From: Ophiobolus disseminans | Taxonomy: Eukaryota > Ascomycota > Dothideomycetes > Pleosporales > Phaeosphaeriaceae | Reading direction: 5' to 3' | DNA: 64,000 nt | NCBI GenBank assembly: GCA_010093685.1 | Contig: MU006222.1 | Location: 434,001 to 498,000, forward strand | Part shown: piece after piece, positions 22,540-31,917 of the stretch | How the letters are laid out: each line of letters begins with the position of its first letter | Position numbering within the stretch: the first letter of the stretch is position 1 | Made by a program: the position numbers and the translations under genes | Notes under the pieces: generated by a model | What the model was told of the DNA's origin: nothing | What the model saw: only the letters and a program-made list of their open reading frames with translations | The model's database searches: none

Positions 22540-23215
22540 CAATATTAGGCGGTTGAACTTGTTCGATAGCCCCGTGGTTCCTGTTGACGTAGAAAGTTGA
22601 GTTAACAAGTGATGGATTAATCTCGGTCAAAGAGGCAGCTATATACCCAGATAATAGCCCGTCATGCCTACCTCACTTGAGGTGGCTTCTCCTCTGCAGC
22701 TTCTGATTGTTCAAGTGGCCCCTGCCACTCCAACAGTTCCTGCTCCTATGAGCGTATGCTTGGCTATCTAGCCTGTAGTAGTGGTTCGACGCTCAACGCT
22801 CTGTTCGCCTTACCCGCCATAGCCTCTCTCTGCGTGTTAACATTCATGTGCAAGCGCCGCGAGGACGTCTACCAAGGTCCCTGCGCGGCACAGCAGCGGT
22901 TAACTACGCCGCGGCGAACTCCGTTCCCACCCGCTACTGTTACATCGAAAAAAAGTCAGGCCGAAAATCAACAGAATACAACTTTATTTTAAGATCATTT
23001 GAGTTGGAAGAGACGTTCGTGGACTAGATGACAATGGTGCTGCGGATGGTAGATCGGTACCTAGGTATTTAAGGTTAAAAACTCCCCAAGTTTACAGTTA
23101 ATGATCAACCGAGTTGTCTTCTACTTTTAATTACAATTTTAACGACGCATTGTGTCTCTTATTGTGGCGAAACCCCAGATTACTGGTCCAAGACTGATTC
23201 TCATTTACGAACAAT
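22540..23215. other. Intergenic, upstream of the Fig1-family gene
   Basis: A short plus-strand frame from ATG 22664 (33 codons) and one at 22756-22992 have no recognisable features. It probably holds the promoter and leader of the gene starting at 23216. Confidence 0.45.
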
Positions 23216-24088
23216 ATGTTCCAACAGCCCGGAATAGGAGTGCAGCTGCTGACCTACTCACTCACAATTCCTCTGTTTGTTCTCTACAGTAAGACAGCAT
23301 CTCCTCAGGATCGAGTGTTTAGCTGACGCTGCTGGCTTAGGTCTGATACTCGCTGGTTGCACGTCCAACTCCCCGGGACTTTCAAACCTTCATCTTGTTG
23401 AACTTGGATCAGAAGACCAGATTCGAGTTCGAGGAGCGTACTATGGTAATAAAACTACTCTCATTATCGTGTTGTCTTAACTGATCTTTCAGGCATGTGC
23501 GTTCTCAGCTCGAACGGAGCTGTGTGTGTGTCGACAGCGTTCTCCTCGAAAGCCGCTGTTGTCGAAAGACTTTACAAAGCATCTCCAAACGATCCGATAC
23601 CTGATACAACTGTTGACATGATCATGAAGCTGCAGACAGGAGCTTTCATCAACGTGCTCCAGATCGGAACGTTCCTTTTCTCCCTAAGCCTCTTATCAGG
23701 TCTTCTCCGCTTCTACAACACCAAACGCAACCGCAAAGGAACCCCTACCCCAGCCTCAAAGCGTCGTCAGAACTTCTACAGGCAGTTGTCGCTGGCACTG
23801 GCGTGGGCAGCATCAGCTTTTACCTTAGCTGCAGCAGTTGCAAGTACTCAAACTGGGCATGCGATACGAATCTTTTCGAACAGACAATCGTCCTTGGGTG
23901 AAGCTTCCATTGCATTACACTGGATCACCTGGGTATTCACACTGATCTTTTGCTATGCGTGGACAATGATGCTTCGAACACGCAGTGGCGCAGCTGAGGA
24001 TACCTCGGCATCTGGGTCTAGCACTGGCTTTAATGACTTTACTCCGGCTAGCGGGCCTCGGACCAATGGAGGCGTTGTATCCATATAG
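23216..24088 (+). CDS. Fig1-family membrane protein, three exons
   Basis: Predicted 257 residues from exons 23216-23288, 23341-23445 and 23493-24088. Introns of 52 bp (GTAAGA, branch GCTGAC, TTAG) and 47 bp (GTAATA, branch AACTGAT, TCAG) keep frame. Four membrane segments are visible at about residues 10-31, 108-133, 157-178 and 198-220. The first runs into LILAGC, then GLSNLHLVEL and a loop with Cys62 and Cys71, the arrangement of the Fig1 family (calcium influx and membrane fusion during mating in yeasts). The C-terminal tail of about 35 residues is Ser/Thr/Gly-rich and probably cytosolic. Start chosen because only this exon supplies the first membrane segment. The family is clear to me; the exact role in this species is not. 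Confidence 0.83.
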
Positions 24089-24282
24089 AAATTCTTTTGG
24101 ACAAGTTTTGGTTGAAAGAGGTTGAGAGGCTTCTAGGACAGCACCGTAAAAGGCAAAATTGTTGGATTTTTTGTGTTTCGCCGTTTGTCTCCCAAATCAA
24201 ACGGATTTTTGTTGTAGCGTAGATCGTTGTACTGCTTTAAGCTATCATATAAAACTCTGCATTGCTACTACGTCTGTGCGCC

Positions 24283-25199
24283 TTATACGTTGCACCTCTC
24301 TATAGACCGTGGATCCGCAGATCCTCGACCACGGAACCGCGTGGCCCAATACCCCTCTGCCAATTCCGCCCCAATCCGACGCTCTTTGGTTCGGACAGTG
24401 GCATTCCAGGTCTCTCTAAGGTTGATGGTATTGGTTTCAAGTTCCAAGAGACACGAGTCTGGGGAAAGTGGAACCGAAGCTCGAATCTTCTCATTCTTTC
24501 GCCGTGTCCATGCTAAATCCATTTCGGCGTCGAGTTTCAGATGCTCTAAACCCCATTGTTCAGTTAGATCCATGCCGTCTACAAGGTCTGTGAGCGCGAC
24601 CATATCGTTGGTGTCGAGAAGACTCTGTGCGAATATCTCTAGAGTCGGGTACGGAAGGCCCATTTGGCTACGCTCAATATTGGGGGGTATGCAATCAATG
24701 TGCGCGTCATCTGAGGGGATCAAGGTAAAACACAACGCTTTGCCTACGACCTTAAATCGTGGGAATGTGTGGAGTAGTGACCCTCGGGAAGTGGGGCGAG
24801 GCGGATAATTTTCGTATGTGTCGGCTGAATAAAGAAGTGCAGACGCTTCTCTGAGCTTTTCTGTGGGCACACACACCTCCCAGTCCTAGTAGTTTAGGTC
24901 AGTAGTGCAACGATGGAAGCAATGCAAACAACAAATCGATGTTTTAGGCTTACCCTGCGTCCTCTCCCGGCGCCGTAGTATATCAGAGCGCTTATACCAA
25001 CCAAACAACAGGTAATGGAAGCTCTATCTAGTAACTGTGTAACTTCTAGAATCTCCAACGTGCCGTGTCCCCCAAAACTTGGCAGCTCATCGTCGGGGCT
25101 TCTATTCAGGAAGGCGGGGTCATTGAACTGCTTGACGGGAATCGGGTTGGAAAACCGAGTGTAATCCTGCTGCTGCTCCTCCGTTGTGTTGTGTTCCAT
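24283..25199 (-). CDS. Conserved fungal protein, possibly nucleotidyltransferase-like, two exons
   Basis: Predicted 282 residues. Exon 1 is 24954-25199 (ATG at 25199) and exon 2 is 24283-24885; the 68-bp intron starts GTAAGC, has CTGACC near its end and finishes CTAG, phase 0. The sequence around the junction reads ALIYYGAGRGRR, then DWEVCVPTEKL. This Gly-rich turn followed by an acidic-aromatic strand is reminiscent of fungal nucleotidyltransferase-superfamily relatives, but I see no firm GG..DxD signature. The middle has a conserved-looking IDCIPPN, and the second half is helical with many charged residues. It converges with the Fig1-family gene, whose stop is 194 bp away. Function not established. 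Confidence 0.68.
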
Positions 25200-26091
25200 A
25201 GTAGACTTTTGTACATAGGCCGGGAAGTTGAAGGAAGGGTGGGTTGATGATGATAAGGGGGTTATGGCACCCCCGTGGACGATCGTCTAGGGGCCCAGGC
25301 GTTGATAGCGGATTTGAGGATGCGGTCGGCGATGAGGCACTAATTTTGTAGGTGAGAGATGCCTGTGCTGCAGCGTAGCGAGTTTTGCTGTCGCTGTGAG
25401 TTGTACTCCGATGAGAAGGTGTTGCTTGTGACAACCGCAGCTCTGGAGAAAGCTTGTCGACGCGGGGCTGTGCGCTAGCATTGCAGGTGACTCCGCACGG
25501 ATTCTCACGCCACAAGCGTACTAGCGCCAATCCCTGGAGGTAGGTAATGAATTGTTGCGCGCGAGCTACAAAGTATAGAGGGTGAATATTTAAAGTGGAT
25601 CGCTCCACTCACGGGGGAGGGCCAGCCAGAACCTGCACGTTTGATTTGTGGCCTAGTAAAATAATTAGGTGTGAATCAAGCTTGGGCCGCTTGGCTGTGG
25701 CTTGCAGCTGGCTGGATCTACCTTAGATATTCACCTTCTAAATGCTGTATGTATATATAGAAATAAATCAGTGAATTTAAGCTGCATTAAGCTTAGACAA
25801 GTAGCTACCCATTGCAGAAACAGAGAAAGGCTCGCACTGTCTTTTTGTTAGAAGGCCACGGCGATTGGGTGGATACTAGTTCCTCGCAAAAGCAACGGCT
25901 ATGTGATGGACGATATAGATTTTGGCTGACTATGTGTTGAGATGTGTTGTCCGACATGGGGTATTTCTGCTATATATTTACATTGTCGAATGCAATCATG
26001 TCAGCTCAAAGACCAGAACTCAGTCTGAAGCCCATTCCTCTTTCATGTCCTCTTGTATAGCCATTGCTCACAACGTCAGAGCTTAAAACAC
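25200..26091. other. Intergenic between two minus-strand genes
   Basis: It holds the promoter of the gene starting at 25199 and the 3' region of the one ending at 26092. A 162-codon minus-strand frame at 25120-25608 overlaps exon 1 in another frame and looks fortuitous. No repeat or RNA gene seen. Confidence 0.5.
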
Positions 26092-26815
26092 CTACTCCCA
26101 AATGCCAAACCACCTCTTCACCCTCCTCCGCCGCACGCCATCCTCACCCACATAATACCTCGAGTCCTCGACAGCCTTCTTCAGACGCTGTTGCGTGTAC
26201 AGCTGCAATGTGTACTCCATGTGCATTTTATACACTTCGATGAACCGCTTCGTAGTTTTGTACGGGTGGCGGACAAAGTCTTTGCGCGTGGGCAGGAGTT
26301 CCGTGTAGATCGTGCGTGAGAGGAAGTCCACGTACCACGCGGCTATGGAGAGTGTGACTTAGACGCCCTATGGTGGGTTAGTGGGGTGTAAGTAGGTGGG
26401 GGAGAGATGATAGTACCAATGTTATCCACACGTGGATTCCGCGACTATGCAGAAAACAAAAGGAGAAGGTTCCTTCCGGACTCATCATATTTGGGTACTT
26501 CTTCGTCGCCATGTGCTTCTTATCTTCTTCTGATACTAGCGGGCCATAGATTTTGTTTTCGAGGTTGCGATTGACTTTCCGCGAAGGGTGTGATGGTGGT
26601 CAGTATTTGTCTGGCTGGGGTATCACAGGCGCTACTTTCTGTTGTTGTGCTGCCTTCCGCCGCAGAAACTCTGTTGACAGTCCTTTGGCGGGTGTTGTTG
26701 CATGGCGGAGGCCGGAGGCGTGTTGCAATAAAACGCGTGTCTGTGGTCGAAGGAGAAGCGGATCGCAGGGCAGCAGAAAGCGCGGTTTCGATTGGAAAGG
26801 TTGAAAGGCGGCCAT
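26092..26815 (-). pseudogene. Mitochondrial-type membrane protein gene disabled by two C-to-T stops
   Basis: Exons 26417-26815 and 26092-26367 with a 49-bp intron (GTACTA, branch CTAAC, ATAG) give 225 in-frame codons. The N-terminus (MAAFQPFQSKPRFLLP) is Arg-rich with few acidic residues, as in a mitochondrial presequence. A hydrophobic segment crosses the splice junction (RGIHVWITL, then VTLSIAAWYVDFL), followed by a charged helical C-terminus. Two internal stops remain: TGA at 26600-26602 (one step from CGA) and TAA at 26359-26361 (one step from CAA). Both are C-to-T changes, as RIP or deamination would give. I do not recognise the family. If the stops are sequencing errors it is an intact 224-residue protein. 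Confidence 0.65.
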
Positions 26816-27066
26816 GGTTGTGAGATTTGACGCTGGCGGTGCGGCGTAGATGCGGGAGCCCGATGGCTCGACGAAGATCTTCAAGCGCATCGGAGAAAGA
26901 TTGGGCCGGCACGTGCTCGCGATTACCTGGCAGTTGGTCACCCACATCACTCTTGACATAGTGCAAAACAACATACCCTTCGAACGTAGAGGAGCTCTCA
27001 GCATCATTAGTACATGCAAAAAAGGTATCAGTAGCCTTGCACTCGCTAAAACATATTCAGCCCAAT
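26816..27066. promoter_or_regulatory. Divergent intergenic region
   Basis: 250 bp between the ATG of the minus-strand mitochondrial-type gene (26815) and that of the plus-strand methyltransferase gene (27067); presumably a shared promoter. No clear TATA box. Confidence 0.45.
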
Positions 27067-28076
27067 ATGGTTCTAATCGGCAAGGAACAGGTAGAGATGC
27101 TTCCTTCATATGGATCACAAGAATACTGGAACAAGCGCTTCACTACTGAGCCCGAGCCATTCGAATGTTTGGAAGCACCGGATACATTGGATCCGTTCCT
27201 TCGAGGTGCACTGAACAGAAGTGACGACCCAAATCCTGAACTCCTTCACATTGGATGCGGCACATCAATGCTTCTTATCATCTGCAAACCATCGTTCAGG
27301 AGCCCAAGCGCATACATAATTTGGACTAATTGGATGTCGCAATCGAACTGGGCCATAAGCAAGAGAAAGAGCTGTGCAACGATGAACGCTTCCAGGACCA
27401 GCAAAGTAGCAGTGCGACCACTGAACGTAGGCGCTGGGATGCTGTCGATATGCTGGACCACCAATCGTTCCTCGGTGCATGTAAGCCTGGCGCATACTCC
27501 GTCATCATCGACAAGTCAACGTCCGACTGCATAGCCTGTTGTGACCAGGTCCGAATCAGACTGCCTTATGCCGTTGACGTCTGGTCAGAGGGCCCAACGA
27601 ACATGGACTTGAGACGGTCACCAGAACCAGTACATCCACTCCATATACTAGCTGTTCATTTGGCCCTTGTCTCGAAACCCCGCGCCTGGTGGATTGCACT
27701 CTCCTACTCAGGAGACCGATTCCCTTTCGTTGATGGCTTGTACTCCTCACGCCCACACCTACCAGGCTTCCCTGACACCGGTACTTTATGTGTCAGCATC
27801 TATGCCTACTCAGGAGTAGCGTGTTTCACCGCTGCTTATGTAACAGGAGGATATATATTTGCTCTCTTTGATAGTCTCTATCAATCAACCAACTTCTTCC
27901 TCAATTACCTCCTCTCACACATGTTCACATTATGGAAGCTCTTGGATACGCGCGAAATACAAAGTGAGAAGGAACCAACCGTTGACATCAATGGTAATAG
28001 AGTGATTCATAGGCCCAAGACGTCACACTGGGTGTATGTGCTTGAACCAGAGTTGCTATCAGTCAGTTCGTACTGA
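27067..28076 (+). pseudogene. SAM-dependent methyltransferase (METTL13/EEF1A-lysine methyltransferase type), damaged
   Basis: Starts at ATG 27067 (MVLIGKEQVEMLPSYGSQEYW). Motif I is LLHIGCGTS near 27250. A one-base frameshift follows at about 27270, since the protein continues in the next frame as SYHLQTIVQEPKRIHNLD, then a TAA at 27327-27329. Motif VIIDKSTSD near 27510 is the post-I acidic motif typical of METTL13-like enzymes, which methylate lysines or termini of elongation factor 1A. A 139-bp solo LTR with its 5-bp duplication adds 48 codons in frame at 27791-27934. The remainder (WKLLDTREI ... HRPKTSHWVYVLE) matches the family's C-terminal strand, but the last residues differ from the usual ending. 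The exact substrate is not inferable. Confidence 0.7.
27791..27929 (+). repeat. Solo LTR inserted in frame inside the methyltransferase gene
   Basis: 139 bp from TGTCAGCATC to GTTCACA, flanked by TTATG at 27786-27790 and 27930-27934. It contains atatatat and a CT-rich stretch. Insert plus duplication is 144 bp, exactly 48 codons, with no stop in the host frame. No other copy of this family was seen in the window. Orientation is arbitrary. Confidence 0.68.
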
Positions 28077-28410
28077 CAAAACTGACTGGGTTGACTGCCA
28101 AGGCTCAGTCAGTACAGTATCAGTACAAAGGTCCTGATTTGTCAGTCAGATCAGTTTAGGTTCCTGATTTCGACTGGATTGACTAATACCAACTGACATT
28201 TTAGTGTTTTGGCGTTCTGTGAAGTTGTTAATGACGCTAAAACAAGCGGCTAGCGTGGAAATCCTAGTGTTTTAGGCGATCCGCTACTAGTACTTGATCG
28301 TCTAAACTTTGAGCCTGTTACTGCTATCTATTGCATCATTAGTACGCGTCCTATACTGTTCTCTTGGTGTTACTATGCCTGTACAGCTGTCATCCTAACT
28401 CTCTCGTCTC
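28077..28410. repeat. Repetitive leader of the hAT element
   Basis: 28050-28200 holds about ten tgact/agtca words in both orientations, including GTCAGTTCGTACTGAC as a short palindrome. This could be subterminal binding sites of the hAT element whose transposase starts downstream. No terminal inverted repeat partner was found, so the boundary is open. Confidence 0.4.
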
Positions 28411-29247
28411 GTGCGACACAACAATCGCGGCCAGCCTCGCCTAGACACGTCTGTCGCGCTCACTGCTTCTTCCCTTGATAATCCTAACACTAAGAACGAC
28501 AACAACGTCTCTCTCGAGGTCCTTGATAACAACAACAGCGCTTTCGACAGATTAGATTGGACACGCGTCTTACACCTTGAAAAGCGCAGCAAGGACTATG
28601 TCAAAGGTCCCTCTAGTTAGATATATTTGTATAGCTGGCCTGTATATCACCGCGTGAAGCGGAAAGACTGCTAGCTCTGCCGCTATTGTTATGTCAATAA
28701 GAATGCAGGAGGAGAATACTTGTCTAGGTCAACATCTAGCGCCGCCGCCTACCTAGCTAAGCAACTTAAAGGTTATAGTGTAAATGTTTCTAGACTAGTA
28801 AGTGTGTCTATAGATCTAAATTAAGGCACGCTTGTCGCCCTTATACAGAAGAACAATATAGAGGTTTCTTAGAGTGTTGCAAACAGAATATTAGTGTTGT
28901 TTAGGACGCGCAGGTTTTAAGACACGCTAATAGATTAGGTGGCTATAGACAATTAAAGTCTGCGTGTTATTGAAACACCTACCTTTTAGCATCTAATTAA
29001 GGCAGTAAACCTATTAGCTAAAGCAGTTCTTTAGCGCAGTTACTAGTCCTTGCGCGACGCGATTATCGCTAAATACTACACCTATATACCTGTTGTTACC
29101 GCGTATCTGCGCAGCGCGCAGAGCCTTATCTATATCTTGTTTAACAACTAGACATGAACAGAAGGTAAGCTTAGCCTAACTAGTATCTATGTATATATAA
29201 TAGACAATAATAGTAGTATTAAGAACTTTATTTTAGAACTACTAGAG
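28411..29247 (+). pseudogene. hAT transposase, N-terminal part, RIP-degraded
   Basis: The frame from about 28411 gives a BED-type zinc finger region (SWPVYHRVKRKD, then LCRYCYVNKNAGGEYLS and STSSAAAYLAKQLKGY). Further down come remnants of the hAT core, e.g. AKYYTYIPVVTAYLRSAQSL and a FNNW.. box (usually FDGWT). TAG codons interrupt it. It stops at 29247, where a chromovirus is inserted, and resumes at 36634. Confidence 0.75.
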
Positions 29248-29850
29248 TGTTACGGACACCTCACAGCAGATGTACTCGCGTCCAGGCAATGACAGTAATA
29301 AGGAATCAGCCGCAGGTAAGCCACAGGGCCCGGGAAAGAATAACACAGGATGCCCCGCGCTTAGCGGGTCACGTGACCCGCTAGCGCGTACTGCCTGCAG
29401 TAGCGCGTTCTGTAGCCTTGGCAGCGTTCTGCACGCAGAACGGCCGTTCTGCAGCAGAACGAACGTTCTGCTAGCAGAACGCCAGAAGGATGGCAGAACA
29501 GCACGAATTGCGGCAGAACGGAATACAGGACAAGACGAAGAATGGGACTATATAGCAGAGAAGGATCTCTCAGGTTATGGTTTCTCTTCGTAGTCAATCT
29601 TCCATAGATAGTCAGTGCAAGGTCTCTTTACCTAAATTAAATATCTGTTACACTCTCGCAGTGTTAGTTGAAGCTTCGCAAGAACGACCTCTTGTTGTCT
29701 GTCCCGAACTTACAGAAGCCCTACTATCAGCGCCACACCTCCTTGTTATCCTCCCGCCTACCTAAGGTTAAGAGCCTAGAACACCCGAACTCGTGTAAGA
29801 CCGGACAAGCCAGGACCTTAGAGAAGTATAGGAGAACACCGTTGATAACA
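29248..29850 (+). repeat. 5' LTR of chromovirus 1
   Basis: 603 bp. It contains a cluster of alternating gttctgc/gcagaac words (about 29400-29520) that can fold into hairpins, a TATA box ctatatag at 29548-29555, and gtagtcaat at 29590-29598, which is complementary to the primer site just inside the LTR. It is paired with the identical-length LTR at 36026. Confidence 0.92.
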
Positions 29851-29860
29851 CATTGACTAC
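29851..29860 (+). promoter_or_regulatory. Candidate self-priming site of chromovirus 1
   Basis: attgactac (29852-29860) begins one base inside the LTR and is the reverse complement of gtagtcaat at 29590-29598, 41 bases downstream of the LTR TATA box. No tRNA 3' end match (TGG...) is present. In Tf1-type elements the 5' end of the RNA folds back on such a site. Confidence 0.6.
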
Positions 29861-29874
29861 CCTCAAGTTCGAAA

Positions 29875-31917
29875 ATGACAACACTAGCAACCCTAAGGGC
29901 TACGGCCGGCAGTGCCGCGGCAGGGCCAACGACTAACCCCGCCTCATTAATCACTCAACAACAGGCACAGATCAAAGAACTCTAGGAAGCTATTCTAGCT
30001 ATGAAGGCTCATATAGAGGCTAGCTAGGCTAAGCCCCGCCTTAAGATAGCACCCCTAGAGAAGTTTGACGGCGAACTAGGAAACCTTAAAACGTTCCTTA
30101 CGGGCATGAAACTCTTCTGCAAATTCAATTATGCAGCTATCCCCAACGAACAAGACAAAATAATCTCAGCAGGCATGCACATGAAAGGCAAAGCCGCTCG
30201 ATGGTTCTAACTATACATTGAAAAACATCTAGTAGGAGGATACACTAAGGAAACCGACAAGGATACATACAAACTGTTTAAAAGTTAGAGCTCCTTCGAG
30301 AAACAGATAAACAGGATGTTCGGAGCAGTAGACGAGGCCGCCGCAGCCACCTACAAGATAAACTAGATTAAGCAAGGAGGATTAGTCAAGAAGTACACAA
30401 CGGAGTTCAAACAACTCTAGGCCTTAGTAGGATAGAGGGATAAAGCCCTACTCGTCAATGCCTACTACAACGGGTTAAAAGAATTTGTTAAGAATAAGCT
30501 GGTAAGGCAAGAACGTATCACCGAGCTTAGAGAGCTAATCGAGGCCGCTACACGCATTGACGAACGTTTCCAAGAAAGATCCTTGGAAAAGAAGCTTAGA
30601 GGACGGCAAGTCCCCCTAGCAAACAAAAACCGCTCACAGCTAAGCCACAACAAGAACAGAGACGTTATTATGAAGGCTAGAGCATCTAGAGAAAAGAACT
30701 AAGGCAAGAAGTTATAGAACAAGAAATCCCAAGGCAGGGATAAGCTTTCACTAGAAGAAAAGAAGCAGCGCTATGACACAGGCGCTTGCTTAAGGTGTAG
30801 AAAACAAGGCCACTTTGCCAAAGAATGCGAAGAAGGAAAAACCAACAGCAAGGGTACCGCTGTACACACCGCTATGATGAGAACCGCAGCTAAGGAACGC
30901 CTTTTAGCGGAAGAAATCCTCCTCAGAATCATAAGAGGATCCTGCTGGATCTGCAATAATTATGGCTACCTAGGACTAGACTGCGAACAACCCTATCACC
31001 TTACGGATACCCGAACGACTTATGAGACTGGGCTAGCTCTCATAAAGGCAGCTGAAATACAGCACGGCATCTAGGACGAGGCCCTACAACACAACTTCCT
31101 CTCGAATTAGCGAGACGGGATAGAGAGACTCCCGATACATCAAGAACGTCAGGCCGACCCTAAGTTCCTAGCTAACCTTGAAGAATTAGAAGGTAGCTAG
31201 ACGGACGAGGAGGTCTCTACCCTCGACCTAACGGAGCTCAAGATCGCCAACTAGGAAGAAAACCCCCTAGTATCTATTGACGCTAGGGTATACCTCGGCC
31301 GACACTAAGCAGGCCTCTGCGGCTACTGCGGATCGGAGGTTCACAAAGAAGCGACCTGCATGCTCAGGGAACACCCTATCAAGATCAACGCCCTAGGAAT
31401 GACACTACAACCAAGGACAAGATATACCGAAAAGCAAAGAAACTTGTGGTACGAATGCACGCAAGACGATTGCGGCTACTATACAGTTACTAAGCATCAG
31501 ACGGGATAGTACCTATTAAAAATAGAAGAAATGGCCGACGGAAAGACTAGCTACATAGGCTACTCGGAAGTATGCTTAGACCTAACCTGCGAACGGCACA
31601 CATCCCTCGTAAGACACGAACTATTAGAATAGATAAGCTGCGATCAGAATGATGTTAGGATAGAATGCAGCTTTCATTACTTCTAGAAACACGCTGCGAC
31701 TATAGACCAAAAAGCGTTTACGCACAAATACCTTGACAAGGACGAGTGCAACGACCCCCCCTGCAGGATCTACGACATAGAAGCAGTAGGAGTGTCTAAA
31801 CAGACAAAAAACTAGAACGCCACTAGGAATAGGGTTCCCCCGGGCAAATAGCCTCCATGCGAACCCAGAAAGTAGCAGCGGCAAGCGGCTACTCCCCGAG
31901 ATTACACGCAGACGTGA
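29875..31917 (+). pseudogene. Chromovirus 1 gag
   Basis: ATG at 29875, one frame to TGA at 31915-31917 (680 codons) with TAG interruptions only. Near residue 62 the conserved-looking IAPLEKFDGELGNLKTF marks the start of the capsid-like retrotransposon gag domain. A classical CCHC knuckle CLRCRKQGHFAKEC begins at 30787. A second Cys/His-rich part downstream (CWICNNYGYLGLDC; CGYCGSEVHKEATC) is unusual for gag, giving at least three candidate zinc-binding modules. It overlaps pol by about 60 bases in the -1 frame. Confidence 0.88.

Noticed and set aside
23277..23480. Alternative unspliced start of the Fig1-family protein
   Set aside because: It lacks an ATG and the first membrane segment; the model with a 52-bp intron (GTAAGA, GCTGAC, TTAG) gives both and keeps the frame.
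25120..25608. 162-codon minus-strand ORF
   Set aside because: It overlaps exon 1 of the spliced gene at 24283-25199 in another frame and has low-complexity composition without domain features.
29400..29520. Alternating gttctgc/gcagaac words resembling a CRISPR-like or palindromic array
   Set aside because: They occur identically in both LTRs of chromovirus 1, spacing is irregular, and the organism is a fungus.
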